Source of the DNA: an uncultured Butyrivibrio sp.
GTDB lineage: Bacteria; Bacillota; Clostridia; Lachnospirales; Lachnospiraceae
Length of the DNA: 34,997 bases
Assembly: GCA_947168935.1 (NCBI GenBank)
Contig: CAMVNV010000023.1
Coordinates: 1-34,997 of the forward strand
Reading direction: 5' to 3'
Positions 16,423 through 23,481 of this stretch are shown piece after piece. The stretch's first letter is position 1. Each line of letters opens with the position of its first letter. A program made the position numbers and the translations under genes. A model generated the notes under the pieces. That model ran no database searches and was not told the origin of the DNA. It worked only from the letters and a program-made list of their open reading frames with translations.

Positions 16423-17064
16423 CTACATAATCTTTAACAGGTTATCCATGATAAGGCCGCACACAAGGGCATCTGACTCTGCTCTGTGTGCGTCTTTTTG
16501 TTCTATATTAAAGTGCTGAGCCATTGTTGGCTGCTTGTGGTCGCTGGTACAGGTTACGCACTTTTTACATATGGCAAGGGTATCAACAAATCTGATATTG
16601 GCATCAATCCCAAGTCTTTCAAATGTCGCAGCCAGAAAGCGCATATCAAAGCTAGCGTTATGGGCACAAATGATAGTATCGCCGCTTATGGCATCCCCAA
16701 GAAACTTAACAAACTGAGGATAAACTTCTTTTTCAGAAGGAGCACTTTTAAGCATGTCATTAGTAATATGATTGACTCTTGATGCGGCAGGTGGAACTGC
16801 TTTACCTGCATTAACAAGTGTTCCGAAGCTCTTAACGGCCTTTCCGTTTTCAAAAAGGACTGCTCCAAGCTCTATGATCCTGTCATTATATGCAGAAAAA
16901 CCTGTTGTTTCTGTATCAAAAGCAATGTAACGCTTGCCAAGCGCATCTTTAACTGATTCAGCATTTTTTATCTGAGTAGTCTTAACGCCTACAACCTGTC
17001 CTTTACTCTCCGCTATCTTATCCGCAATACTCTTTTTGCCAAACATGATCTCAAGTGCATCCAT
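16423..17064 (-). CDS. DnaQ-family 3'-5' exonuclease
   Basis: The 213-residue protein has a DEDDh exonuclease domain: Exo I FDTETTG (Asp50, Glu52), Exo II HNASFDMRFLA, and Exo III DAHRAESDALV with the catalytic His and Asp. It resembles the proofreading subunit of DNA polymerase III, but as a free-standing Firmicutes protein it may act in DNA repair or RNA trimming. About 45 residues precede the catalytic core and are not recognised. GAGG lies ten bases before the ATG. It stands alone, convergent with trmL. Confidence 0.9.
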   Translation of the reverse strand: MDALEIMFGKKSIADKIAESKGQVVGVKTTQIKNAESVKDALGKRYIAFDTETTGFSAYNDRIIELGAVLFENGKAVKSFGTLVNAGKAVPPAASRVNHITNDMLKSAPSEKEVYPQFVKFLGDAISGDTIICAHNASFDMRFLAATFERLGIDANIRFVDTLAICKKCVTCTSDHKQPTMAQHFNIEQKDAHRAESDALVCGLIMDNLLKIM

Positions 17065-17153
17065 ATCTATTTCCTCTATTAGTACTGATCTTCTTTATTA
17101 TCTAAATTTGTTTTTCTCAAAAACTCACATAAAAGATTTTAACACAAAAAAAT

Positions 17154-17187
17154 CCTGTCTGTTTACCACCTTGGGTAAACAAACAGG
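17154..17187 (-). terminator. Terminator of the SleB-like hydrolase gene
   Basis: GTTTACC (17161-17167) pairs with GGTAAAC (17174-17180), and the stem extends outward through CCTGT/ACAGG after one mismatch. On the minus strand a T7 run follows. It lies about 45 bases after the stop codon. Confidence 0.88.
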
Positions 17188-17232
17188 GGATTACACGAAG
17201 TAAATATATATATTACTATGTGCAGATTATTG

Positions 17233-17922
17233 TCAGATAGAATAAAAAGCCTGATTATCAATTATTGTGTAAAGCTTCTTTCCATAGAAAGTCTGGCTTC
17301 CGTCATCTCTCTTGAAAGAAAGAACATTGGGGTTATTGAGATATGAGTACTCTCCGCTTAAAACCTTAAGGCAAAGATTGATCATATCAGGGCTTGTCTC
17401 TTCAGCAGTTCTTGAACTTGCCCATGAATATGTTGAAAACTGATTCTTCTGCGAAAGAACACCCTGGATCGTATTAGGATAGGCTGGGGACTGCACGCGG
17501 TTCATAATAACTTCCGCAACTGCGACCTGTCCGTTGAATGATCCTCTGGCTTCTCTGTATACAACATTAGCCATAAGGACGAGCTCTTCCATTGTAAATG
17601 CATAATCATATCCGATCGGATCTGCAGCAACTATCGCTGCTATTGCTGCTGCCTCTGCCTGAGCAGCTGCTTCCTCTTCGGTAAGTGGCTGAGCTTCTGT
17701 AGATGCATCTGTTGATGCTTCTGCACTTGAATCTGTCTGTGCTGCACTTTGCTCTGTGCTTGCAGCATTTGACGAATTTTCTGTTACATCTGTTACATCT
17801 GTTGACACATCTTGTGTCGCATTTTCTTCTGCGTAAGCTACGATAGGCTCACCAAAAGAAAGCGCCGCTGCGGCAAAAGCCATAGCAGTTGTCATAAACA
17901 ATACTCTTTTAAAGCTTTTCAT
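17233..17922 (-). CDS. SleB/CwlJ-like cell wall hydrolase
   Basis: This secreted enzyme probably cleaves peptidoglycan glycan strands. The 229-residue protein has a signal peptide (residues 1-31, cleavage after AYA), a low-complexity Ser/Thr/Ala/Glu/Asp linker (32-100), and a C-terminal hydrolase domain of about 120 residues with LVLMANVVYREARG (Glu124, the expected catalytic acid), GQVAVAEVIMNRV and KNQFSTYS. There is no LysM or other wall-binding repeat. In Lachnospiraceae such proteins act in vegetative wall turnover as well as in spores. The ATG lacks a convincing ribosome binding site (GCCGGTATT precedes it), and the leader is highly structured, so translation may be regulated. It is the gene after panD on the same strand but has its own promoter. 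Confidence 0.88.
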   Translation of the reverse strand: MKSFKRVLFMTTAMAFAAAALSFGEPIVAYAEENATQDVSTDVTDVTENSSNAASTEQSAAQTDSSAEASTDASTEAQPLTEEEAAAQAEAAAIAAIVAADPIGYDYAFTMEELVLMANVVYREARGSFNGQVAVAEVIMNRVQSPAYPNTIQGVLSQKNQFSTYSWASSRTAEETSPDMINLCLKVLSGEYSYLNNPNVLSFKRDDGSQTFYGKKLYTIIDNQAFYSI

Positions 17923-17928
17923 AATACC

Positions 17929-17994
17929 GGCTGGATCAATACAAAGACAGTCATCGGCTCCCCCACGGAACTGATGCTGTAAAAGAAAACAGCC
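17929..17994 (-). promoter_or_regulatory. Structured 5' leader of the SleB-like gene with alternative pairings
   Basis: Reading the minus strand, ACAGCATC pairs with GATGACTGT and the stem extends through GTTCC/GGAGC around the loop GTGGG, giving a long hairpin (17947-17980). Upstream GGCTG (17994-17990) can pair either with ACAGC, the first arm of that hairpin, or with CAGCC (17933-17929), seven bases before the ATG. These are mutually exclusive pairings at a start with no clear ribosome binding site, as in translational switches. I do not recognise a known riboswitch class. Confidence 0.4.
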
Positions 17995-18017
17995 TAACTT
18001 CTCCTTACTTAAAAAAA

Positions 18018-18044
18018 ATTATAGTTTTGTTGCATTTGTTACAA
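18018..18044 (-). promoter_or_regulatory. Candidate promoter of the SleB-like gene
   Basis: On the minus strand TATAAT (18023-18018) is preceded by TTGTAA (18044-18039) at a short spacing of 15. A start about seven bases downstream would give a leader of roughly 85-90 nucleotides containing the hairpin at 17947-17980. Confidence 0.45.
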
Positions 18045-18158
18045 CAGATGTAATAATAACAGAAAACCTATCATAAAATCAATCATATTTACATTTTTTT
18101 ATAATTTTTTAATAAGGAAAAATCAAAAAAGTTTGTTTTTTCAGGCGTTTTTCAGGTT

Positions 18159-18548
18159 TTACATATCCTCTAATCTTCCGTGTTTTTCATATGTTGTTGT
18201 ACGTACGATCTTATTTTCACCGTCAACAAATACTACCTGAGGATGATACTCTTTCATTTCTTCAGGACTCATCTGGGCATATGCCATGATGATAACTTTG
18301 TCGCCTACACTTACACATCTTGCAGCAGCGCCGTTTAAGCATATAACTCCGGAATTTTCCTCGCCGCAGATAGCATATGTAACAAATCTCTGACCGTTAT
18401 CTACATCTACGATCTGTACCTGCTCGTATTCGCAGATACCAGCCTTTTTCATAAGTCCTTCATCTATTGTGATAGATCCAACATAGTCGAGCGCTGCCTG
18501 AGTTACTGTTGCGCGGTGAATCTTACCTTTAAGCATAGTTAACAACAT
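18159..18548 (-). CDS. panD: Aspartate 1-decarboxylase (proenzyme)
   Basis: This enzyme makes beta-alanine from aspartate for pantothenate synthesis. The 129-residue proenzyme self-cleaves between Gly24 and Ser25 (DYVGSITID) to create its pyruvoyl group; other family stretches are [12 protein letters not shown], GERxxTY-like [11 protein letters not shown] and [20 protein letters not shown]. The start at 18548 follows GGAGG by five bases and places the cleavage Ser at position 25 as in E. coli; an in-frame TTG at 18560 overlaps that ribosome binding site. It is the last gene of the pan operon, 63 bases after panC. No clear terminator follows it before the SleB promoter. Confidence 0.97.
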   Translation of the reverse strand: MLLTMLKGKIHRATVTQAALDYVGSITIDEGLMKKAGICEYEQVQIVDVDNGQRFVTYAICGEENSGVICLNGAAARCVSVGDKVIIMAYAQMSPEEMKEYHPQVVFVDGENKIVRTTTYEKHGRLEDM

Positions 18549-18588
18549 ATAAACCTCCAAATTACTACCTTACATAATCTAAATATCA

Positions 18589-18607
18589 AGGGGGAGATAT
18601 TCCCCCT
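18589..18607 (-). repeat. Intercistronic hairpin between panC and panD
   Basis: AGGGGGA (18589-18595) and TCCCCCT (18601-18607) form a 7-bp GC-rich stem with a five-base loop, four bases after the panC stop. Without a T run it is more likely an RNA stability or partial attenuation element than a full terminator. Confidence 0.5.
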
Positions 18608-18611
18608 CTTA

Positions 18612-19457
18612 TTATTCATATAAAAAGTTATCGATAAGTCTTGTCTTTCCTATATAAACAGCCATAGCAAAGAGTGTTCCGCTCTTAACTTCATTAGCAG
18701 GCTCAAGAGTATTAAAGTCAGCTGCTGATACATAGTCAATCTTTGCAAGAGGCTCTTTTTCTATAAGCTCTTTCTGGGCTTCGAGGATCTTTGCAGCATC
18801 CTTTTCTCCGCCAGCTGCCATCTCTTTTCCCAGATTAACTGCTTTTGAAAGAACAAGAGCAGCCTGTCTCTCTTCTTCATTTAAGTAGGTATTACGGGAT
18901 GACTTTGCAAGGCCGTCATCTTCACGGATGATAGGGCATCCTACGATCTCAATACCATAAGACATATCTCTTACCATCTTTTTGATGATAGAAAGCTGCT
19001 GGGCATCCTTCATTCCAAAGAAAGCCTTGTCAGGTGTTGCGATATTAAAGAGCTTGGATACTACTGTGCATACGCCTCTGAAGTGGATAGGACGAGTCTG
19101 TCCGCAAAGACGCTTTGGCATATCATTGAGGATCTCAACATATGTAGCAGCATCCTCGCCGTACATCTCTTCTACTGAAGGGTGGAACACAAGACTTGCG
19201 CCGTGCTCTTCTAAAAGCTTGCAGTCTCTTTCAAAATCTCTTGGATATGTAGAAAGATCTTCTGTAGGTCCAAACTGTGTTGGATTTACAAAATCTGATA
19301 CGATTACTCTGTCACACTCTGATACGGCCTTATCTACAAGGCTTGCATGTCCTTCGTGAAGGTATCCCATTGTAGGAACAAGTCCTATTGTGAGTCCTTC
19401 TTTTCTCCAGGCTCTTACCTGGTCTCTAACCTCTTTGATTGTTTCTGCTTTGATCAT
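18612..19457 (-). CDS. panC: Pantothenate synthetase
   Basis: This enzyme joins pantoate and beta-alanine with ATP to form pantothenate, via pantoyl-adenylate. The 281-residue protein has the nucleotidyltransferase signature GLVPTMGYLHEGHASLV with His34 and His37 in the conserved positions, then VNPTQFGP, FGMKDAQQLSIIKKMV and DGLAKSSRNTYLNEEERQAA. GGGAGG lies five bases before the ATG. It lies 23 bases after panB and 63 before panD, consistent with one transcript. All substrates are made by the neighbouring genes. Confidence 0.97.
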   Translation of the reverse strand: MIKAETIKEVRDQVRAWRKEGLTIGLVPTMGYLHEGHASLVDKAVSECDRVIVSDFVNPTQFGPTEDLSTYPRDFERDCKLLEEHGASLVFHPSVEEMYGEDAATYVEILNDMPKRLCGQTRPIHFRGVCTVVSKLFNIATPDKAFFGMKDAQQLSIIKKMVRDMSYGIEIVGCPIIREDDGLAKSSRNTYLNEEERQAALVLSKAVNLGKEMAAGGEKDAAKILEAQKELIEKEPLAKIDYVSAADFNTLEPANEVKSGTLFAMAVYIGKTRLIDNFLYE

Positions 19458-19480
19458 ATATTCCTCCCACTGCGATCCTA

Positions 19481-20359
19481 TTATGAAATCCTCTTTAAAT
19501 AGCCTTCTTCACTATACTTGACATCAAGGCTCTGTAAAAACTCATCAGAGCAGTCGCTCTTTGCATAAGTCTGCTCAGGAGTCGGGAATGTTCCATCCTG
19601 AACGGCTTTCTTATAATCAGCAAAAGCACTCTTCATCTCTTCGCCGATCTCAGCAAAGTGCTTTACAAACTTAGGTGATACGCCGCTTACCATGCCGAGC
19701 ATATCCTGATATACAAGTACCTGGGCATCACAGCAACTGGATGCGCCAATTCCGATTGTAATGATATCAAGCTTCTTACTGATAAGAGCTGCAAGCTTAG
19801 GTGGAACGCACTCAAGTGTTACTGCAAATGCTCCTGCTTCCTGAACAGCAAGTGCATCCTGAAGAACACGCTCAGCATTGGCTTCGCCCTTACCCTGTAC
19901 CTTAAAACCGCCAAATGCATTAACAGACTGAGGTGTCATTCCTATGTGAGCTACAACAGGGATACCTGCATCTGTGATAGCTTTGATCTGAGGAGCCATA
20001 AGAGCGCCTCCTTCAAGCTTAACAGCGCCTGCGCCCGGAGCCTCCTTCATGATCCTTCCTGCAGACTCAAGTGCCTGTGCAGGAGATATCTGATAACTCA
20101 TAAATGGCATATCTATTACTACAAATGTATTCTGACAAGCTCTTGCTACGCTTCTTCCATATACGATCATCTCTTCAAGTGTTACAGGAAGTGTATCGTT
20201 ATATCCCTGCATAGTCATTCCAAGGCTGTCTCCAACAAGTATCATGTCGATACCTGCTTCGTCCATAAGCCTTGCAGTTGTGTAATCGTAGCAAGTAAGC
20301 TGTGATATTTTCTTTCCTTCTTCTTTCATCTTGCGAAGTGTCGCAACTGTGTGTTTCAT
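19481..20359 (-). CDS. panB: 3-methyl-2-oxobutanoate hydroxymethyltransferase
   Basis: This enzyme adds a hydroxymethyl group from methylene-tetrahydrofolate to alpha-ketoisovalerate, giving ketopantoate. The 292-residue TIM-barrel protein keeps the metal and substrate residues: Asp44 (LVGDSLGM), Asp83 (VVIDMPFMSY), Lys114 and Glu116 (AVKLEGGALM) and Glu183 (TLECVPPKLA). GIGASSCCDAQVLVYQD replaces the more common GIGAGxxxDGQVLVxxD with a Cys pair. AAGGGG lies seven bases before the ATG. It is the second gene of the pan operon. Confidence 0.97.
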   Translation of the reverse strand: MKHTVATLRKMKEEGKKISQLTCYDYTTARLMDEAGIDMILVGDSLGMTMQGYNDTLPVTLEEMIVYGRSVARACQNTFVVIDMPFMSYQISPAQALESAGRIMKEAPGAGAVKLEGGALMAPQIKAITDAGIPVVAHIGMTPQSVNAFGGFKVQGKGEANAERVLQDALAVQEAGAFAVTLECVPPKLAALISKKLDIITIGIGASSCCDAQVLVYQDMLGMVSGVSPKFVKHFAEIGEEMKSAFADYKKAVQDGTFPTPEQTYAKSDCSDEFLQSLDVKYSEEGYLKRIS

Positions 20360-20404
20360 TTCTTTTCCCCTTTCGTCAGTCTATTGAACTGATCACAACA
20401 TTTG

Positions 20405-21253
20405 TTAATCGTTTTCTAACAGCTGACATATGTTCGTATAATCATTTTCCGGATGTTTCTTATCTGCAAGCTGTGTAAGAACAAAAGATAACTTTTTGTA
20501 AATCTGCCTTTCATCCTGATCTGTCAAAAGAGATAAATGCTTTGAAAGCGTACCCGCATCATTTCTTTCTACAGGTCCTGAAAGTGCCAGCGCCGGGCCT
20601 TTTGAAAGTATGTTTTCAAGGTTAGCCCTTGCAAGGGGCGCTACCGCCTCCATTGCTTCACTTTCACTAAAGCCTGATTCTACCAGATGCCTTTTAGACA
20701 TCTCATATAGGCCGCACACCAGATTTGAAGCTATAGAACAGGCCAGATGATAGTTAGTCTTCTGACTTTCTTCTAATATCTTTGTCCTGAGTCCCAGATT
20801 CTTAAGAAAATCCTCCCAGAAGGAGACTCCTTCTCTTTTTTCAAGACAAAAAAATACACCCGCAAGATCCTTATAAGCGCTATATTTATCGCTAAAAGGA
20901 AATAACGGATGTATTGCAAAACCTGCTGCGCCTGTGTCTGCGATTCCGGGGAAAGCCCCTTTTGCAGTCATAGCTCCGCTGCAATGTATTATCTGTTTAC
21001 CCGATATAGAAAAAGAACTTATTTCTTCATATACAGAAGAAATAGCACCGTCCGGAACAGTCAAGAATATCGCGTCACTCTCATTAACTAACTCTTCAAG
21101 GGTGTCGTAACATTTTGTATTTGTAAAATCTGCTGCTTCTTTTGCCGATTCTGGGTGCCTACTATAATAGCCGGTCACCTGAACTCCTCTCTCTGAGAAA
21201 TATTTCCCCAGATTAAAACCAACTTTACCTGCTCCTGTAAATCCAATCTTCAT
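20405..21253 (-). CDS. panG: Rossmann/DUF2520 protein, probable ketopantoate reductase PanG
   Basis: This 282-residue protein has an NADP-binding Rossmann fold (MKIGFTGAGKVGFNLGKYF with GxGxxG at residues 7-12) and a C-terminal DUF2520 domain with HCSGAM, GFAIHPLFPFSD and the helical YHLACSIASNLVCGLYE. Proteins of this type, named PanG from work in Francisella, reduce ketopantoate to pantoate in organisms without PanE. As the first gene of panG-panB-panC-panD it fills the only missing step. The start at 21253 is preceded by AAGGAG at seven bases; a longer frame to 21310 runs back through the ribosome binding site and the leader. Function is inferred from family and operon; the Rossmann/DUF2520 call itself is firm. 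Confidence 0.85.
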   Translation of the reverse strand: MKIGFTGAGKVGFNLGKYFSERGVQVTGYYSRHPESAKEAADFTNTKCYDTLEELVNESDAIFLTVPDGAISSVYEEISSFSISGKQIIHCSGAMTAKGAFPGIADTGAAGFAIHPLFPFSDKYSAYKDLAGVFFCLEKREGVSFWEDFLKNLGLRTKILEESQKTNYHLACSIASNLVCGLYEMSKRHLVESGFSESEAMEAVAPLARANLENILSKGPALALSGPVERNDAGTLSKHLSLLTDQDERQIYKKLSFVLTQLADKKHPENDYTNICQLLEND

Positions 21254-21386
21254 CGCATTTCTCCTTATCACTAACAATACTCTGGAGGACGCGACTTTGG
21301 TTCCGAACATTTATTCTCTTGTCGGTACAGTTCTCACCACTGCGAGATACCATCCGTCGGTGCTGCTTGCACCATATAGAAATTTA
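21254..21386 (-). ncRNA. Structured 5' leader of the pan operon, possible pan-motif RNA
   Basis: About 130 bases of untranslated leader precede panG. On the minus strand it holds GGTGC-aagca-GCACC (21373-21359) and then GGTATCTC paired with GAGA..TACC leaving a four-base bulge (21351-21324); both hairpins are followed by GAC, so CACCGAC and TACCGAC repeat. A third hairpin pairs CCGACA with TGTTCGG. Tandem hairpins with bulges upstream of pantothenate genes fit the described pan motif, but I cannot verify the consensus by eye. Confidence 0.4.
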
Positions 21387-21392
21387 GCACTC

Positions 21393-21422
21393 GTTATAAA
21401 AAAAGTAAATAGCCAAAACCAA
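21393..21422 (-). promoter_or_regulatory. Promoter of the panGBCD operon
   Basis: On the minus strand TTGGTT (21422-21417) and TATAAC (21398-21393) are 18 bases apart. This places transcription start near 21386 and produces the structured leader ahead of panG. Confidence 0.5.
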
Positions 21423-21595
21423 TTTGATCACCCAGTTACATGATCAATTTATTGGTAGAAACACATTCATAAAATCATAAAAACTATCACAAAAAGTTAT
21501 TTTTATCTTAATTTTAATTGATTCTGCAAAACTTCTTGAAACTATGATTATTATTGTGATTTGCCTTTTCGAATTTCGTGGTAATATTCCTTTCG

Positions 21596-21624
21596 TTGTA
21601 AATCATAAATTTAAGTTTTATATT
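21596..21624 (+). promoter_or_regulatory. Promoter of the Cys-type alpha/beta hydrolase gene
   Basis: TTGTAA (21596-21601) and TATATT (21619-21624) are 17 bases apart. The expected start near 21631 lies after the distal ATG at 21544 and before the chosen ATG at 21649. The gap 21423-21595 between the divergent panG and hydrolase promoters shows only AT-rich sequence with a TGATCA repeat around 21426-21456. Confidence 0.55.
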
Positions 21625-21648
21625 TTTTCAGAGGCAAAAGAACGTAAT

Positions 21649-22566
21649 ATGGTAATAGTAATAACAAACATCATCATTTTAATAGTTTTATATCTTTCAA
21701 TCTGCGCTATACTTGCAAGATCAATGGGACTTGTTAAATGCATAGATCCAAACAAAGCTTATCAGAAGGAAAACCGCAGACATTTCCTTGATGGCTATAA
21801 GAACTGGAAGAGCGAAGAATACATAATAAAATCCTTTGATGGTTATGAACTCCATACAACATATATTCCTTCAGCAGTTCCATCCAAGAAGTTCGTTATC
21901 CTGGTTCACTCATCTACTTATTGCAGGATCGGAGGAATTAAGTATTTCAACATCTTCAGAAAGATGGGATATAACGGAATCCTCTTTGATCTCAGAGGCC
22001 ATGGTGACAACAAGAAGACTGCTTCAACTTGGGGAATCAAGGAAAGCAAAGACCTTCTTAGTGTAATAGATGATACAGTTAAACGTTTCGGAGATGATAT
22101 CAAGATCGGCGTTCACGGCGAGTGCCTTGGCGGTGTAACAGCTCTTACCGCTCTTAAATATCATCCAAATATTTCTTTTGTTATCGCTGACAGCTGCTAC
22201 AACTCACTTTATTCACTTCTTTGCAAGCTTGCCCAGCAGGTAGCACATGTATCACCTGTACTTTTTGATCCTGCTGTTATCTTCTTCAAACTTATGTTTG
22301 GATATTCTTATAAGAAGATCTTTACAAGAGACAGCCTTGGCGGCAACACAGTTCCGATCTGCTTCATCCAGGGTGATAGCGACTGCGTTGTTCCTATAAA
22401 GGACACTTTGGAGCTTGAAAGCGCAACTACAGGTTACACAGAGATGCACATATTTGAAGGTGCAGACCATACTCGTAACATCCTTGCAGATGCAGATCGT
22501 TATGAGGAAATAGTAAAGAACTTTTTATACAGAGTAAATTGCCTCGAGCTTGCTGCTACAGCTTGA
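21649..22566 (+). CDS. Membrane-anchored alpha/beta hydrolase with a Cys nucleophile
   Basis: The 305-residue protein has one N-terminal hydrophobic helix (residues 2-22) and an alpha/beta hydrolase domain: ILVHSST, ILFDLRGHGDN, the nucleophile elbow IGVHGECLGGVTAL, FIQGDSDCVVPIKDT with the acid, and FEGADHTR with the catalytic His. The nucleophile position (residue 159) is Cys, encoded by TGC, instead of the usual Ser; dienelactone hydrolases show the same GxCxG pattern, but the rest of this protein resembles the YqkD-like membrane-associated hydrolases. The start at 21649 was chosen because the promoter lies downstream of the longer frame's ATG at 21544; its ribosome binding site is weak (GAGGC about 14 bases away). 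Substrate unknown. Confidence 0.8.
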   Translation: MVIVITNIIILIVLYLSICAILARSMGLVKCIDPNKAYQKENRRHFLDGYKNWKSEEYIIKSFDGYELHTTYIPSAVPSKKFVILVHSSTYCRIGGIKYFNIFRKMGYNGILFDLRGHGDNKKTASTWGIKESKDLLSVIDDTVKRFGDDIKIGVHGECLGGVTALTALKYHPNISFVIADSCYNSLYSLLCKLAQQVAHVSPVLFDPAVIFFKLMFGYSYKKIFTRDSLGGNTVPICFIQGDSDCVVPIKDTLELESATTGYTEMHIFEGADHTRNILADADRYEEIVKNFLYRVNCLELAATA

Positions 22567-22574
22567 ATTTAATG

Positions 22575-22616
22575 AAGCCACTACTGTTTGGAATAATAAA
22601 CAGTAGTGGCTTTTTT
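22575..22616 (+). terminator. Terminator of the Cys-type hydrolase gene
   Basis: AAGCCACTACTGTTT (22575-22589) and AAACAGTAGTGGCTT (22598-22612) form a perfect 15-bp stem with an eight-base loop, followed by a T run. Confidence 0.93.
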
Positions 22617-22633
22617 CTTATAAGTTGCTCATA

Positions 22634-22642
22634 TGATATAAT
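22634..22642 (+). promoter_or_regulatory. Candidate extended -10 promoter of the tetR-like gene
   Basis: TGATATAAT, 70 bases before the start, directly follows the preceding terminator. Its -35 region is the terminator T tract and matches poorly, so activity would depend on the extended -10. Confidence 0.5.
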
Positions 22643-22712
22643 CAACGTGATTTATAAATCTTTATTCACACAAAAACAAAAACTATTTCTTTTATATACA
22701 GCGGGGGGAATC

Positions 22713-23336
22713 ATGAGAGACGGAAGCGCAACTGAGGAAAAGATCTTAAAGCTTGCCAAAAAGATGATCATTAAGGATGGTATTGCAAACCTTGATATGA
22801 AGGTTCTTGCAGGGAAAATAGGATGCAGCAGAAGTACCCTTTACAGGCACTTTTCCAGTAAAGGCGATATCATGATAAAACTCGTAGAAGAGTCTCTTCA
22901 GATAATTACAGCATCTTCGAGAAATGCTCCAAAAGACATGAAATTTGAAAATGGTTTTGAAGAATTCTCTTGGTATATCAATGAAAGAGCAAAAGCCCTC
23001 ATTAAAGAAGTTGATTCTGTAACTTTCATAAGAGATTTCGACTGCCTATACACTAATACATATCCTCAAAGTAAGGAAGTCGAAGGCTTCCAGGATTTCA
23101 TTCAGATCGATACCAAATCAGATCCTATGATCCAATCTTTTATAAAGGGAATGGAAGATGGCAGTATCAGACAATTTGATGATCCTATCCTTCAGATAAT
23201 GACTATATCCAATGGACTTTTAGGACTGGCTGAAAGAGTTATTCCAAGAGTTTCATTTTATATCAAGGAACAAGGCTACGGTGAAGAGTTCATTTTAAAT
23301 CAGGCAAAACTTTATCTTGATAGTGTCAAGGCATGA
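22713..23336 (+). CDS. TetR-family transcriptional regulator
   Basis: The 207-residue protein has an N-terminal TetR helix-turn-helix: ATEEKILKLAKKMIIKDGIA, then LDMKVLAGKIGCSRSTLYRH and FSSKGDIM. The rest is a helical ligand and dimer domain that I cannot assign. Start: GGGGGGAATC directly precedes the ATG at 22713; a much longer frame back to 22539 would run through the upstream terminator and overlap the hydrolase gene, so it is rejected. TetR regulators usually control themselves and adjacent genes; the hydrolase and aqpZ flank it, but each gene has its own terminator and no shared palindromic operator is obvious. Confidence 0.9.
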   Translation: MRDGSATEEKILKLAKKMIIKDGIANLDMKVLAGKIGCSRSTLYRHFSSKGDIMIKLVEESLQIITASSRNAPKDMKFENGFEEFSWYINERAKALIKEVDSVTFIRDFDCLYTNTYPQSKEVEGFQDFIQIDTKSDPMIQSFIKGMEDGSIRQFDDPILQIMTISNGLLGLAERVIPRVSFYIKEQGYGEEFILNQAKLYLDSVKA

Positions 23337-23339
23337 TAA

Positions 23340-23386
23340 AGTCACCATTTACAGATTATGTCAATATCTGTAAATGGTGACTCTTT
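23340..23386 (+). terminator. Terminator of the tetR-like gene
   Basis: AGTCACCATTTACAGAT (23340-23356) and ATCTGTAAATGGTGACT (23366-23382) form a perfect 17-bp stem with a nine-base loop, followed by CTTT. The T tail is short. Confidence 0.8.
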
Positions 23387-23392
23387 ACGTTA

Positions 23393-23421
23393 TTGTGATA
23401 TAATATTATCGTATCTATAAT
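23393..23421 (+). promoter_or_regulatory. Promoter of aqpZ
   Basis: TTGTGA (23393-23398) and TATAAT (23416-23421) have ideal 17-base spacing. A second, overlapping extended -10, TGATATAAT, lies at 23396-23404. Confidence 0.6.
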
Positions 23422-23481
23422 TTCTATACTAATTCTATAGACCCGTTTGGGGCCGAATGTCTATCAAGAGGAGGGGAATCC

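Noticed and set aside
17929-17994. c-di-AMP (ydaO/yuaA) riboswitch ahead of the SleB-like gene
   Set aside because: Only a GGGGGAGCC stretch recalls that class. The other conserved segments and the required length are missing between the promoter and the ATG.
18100-18158. Terminator after panD
   Set aside because: Only A/T runs and the direct repeat CCTGAAAAA are present; no stable GC-containing stem could be drawn.
21254-21386. T-box leader ahead of panG
   Set aside because: GGAACC and GCGTCC occur, but the T-box core (TGGNACCGCG), a specifier loop and a downstream terminator are not present.
22539-22712. Extended N terminus for the TetR regulator
   Set aside because: It would overlap the hydrolase gene and translate through its terminator; the ATG at 22713 has an excellent ribosome binding site.
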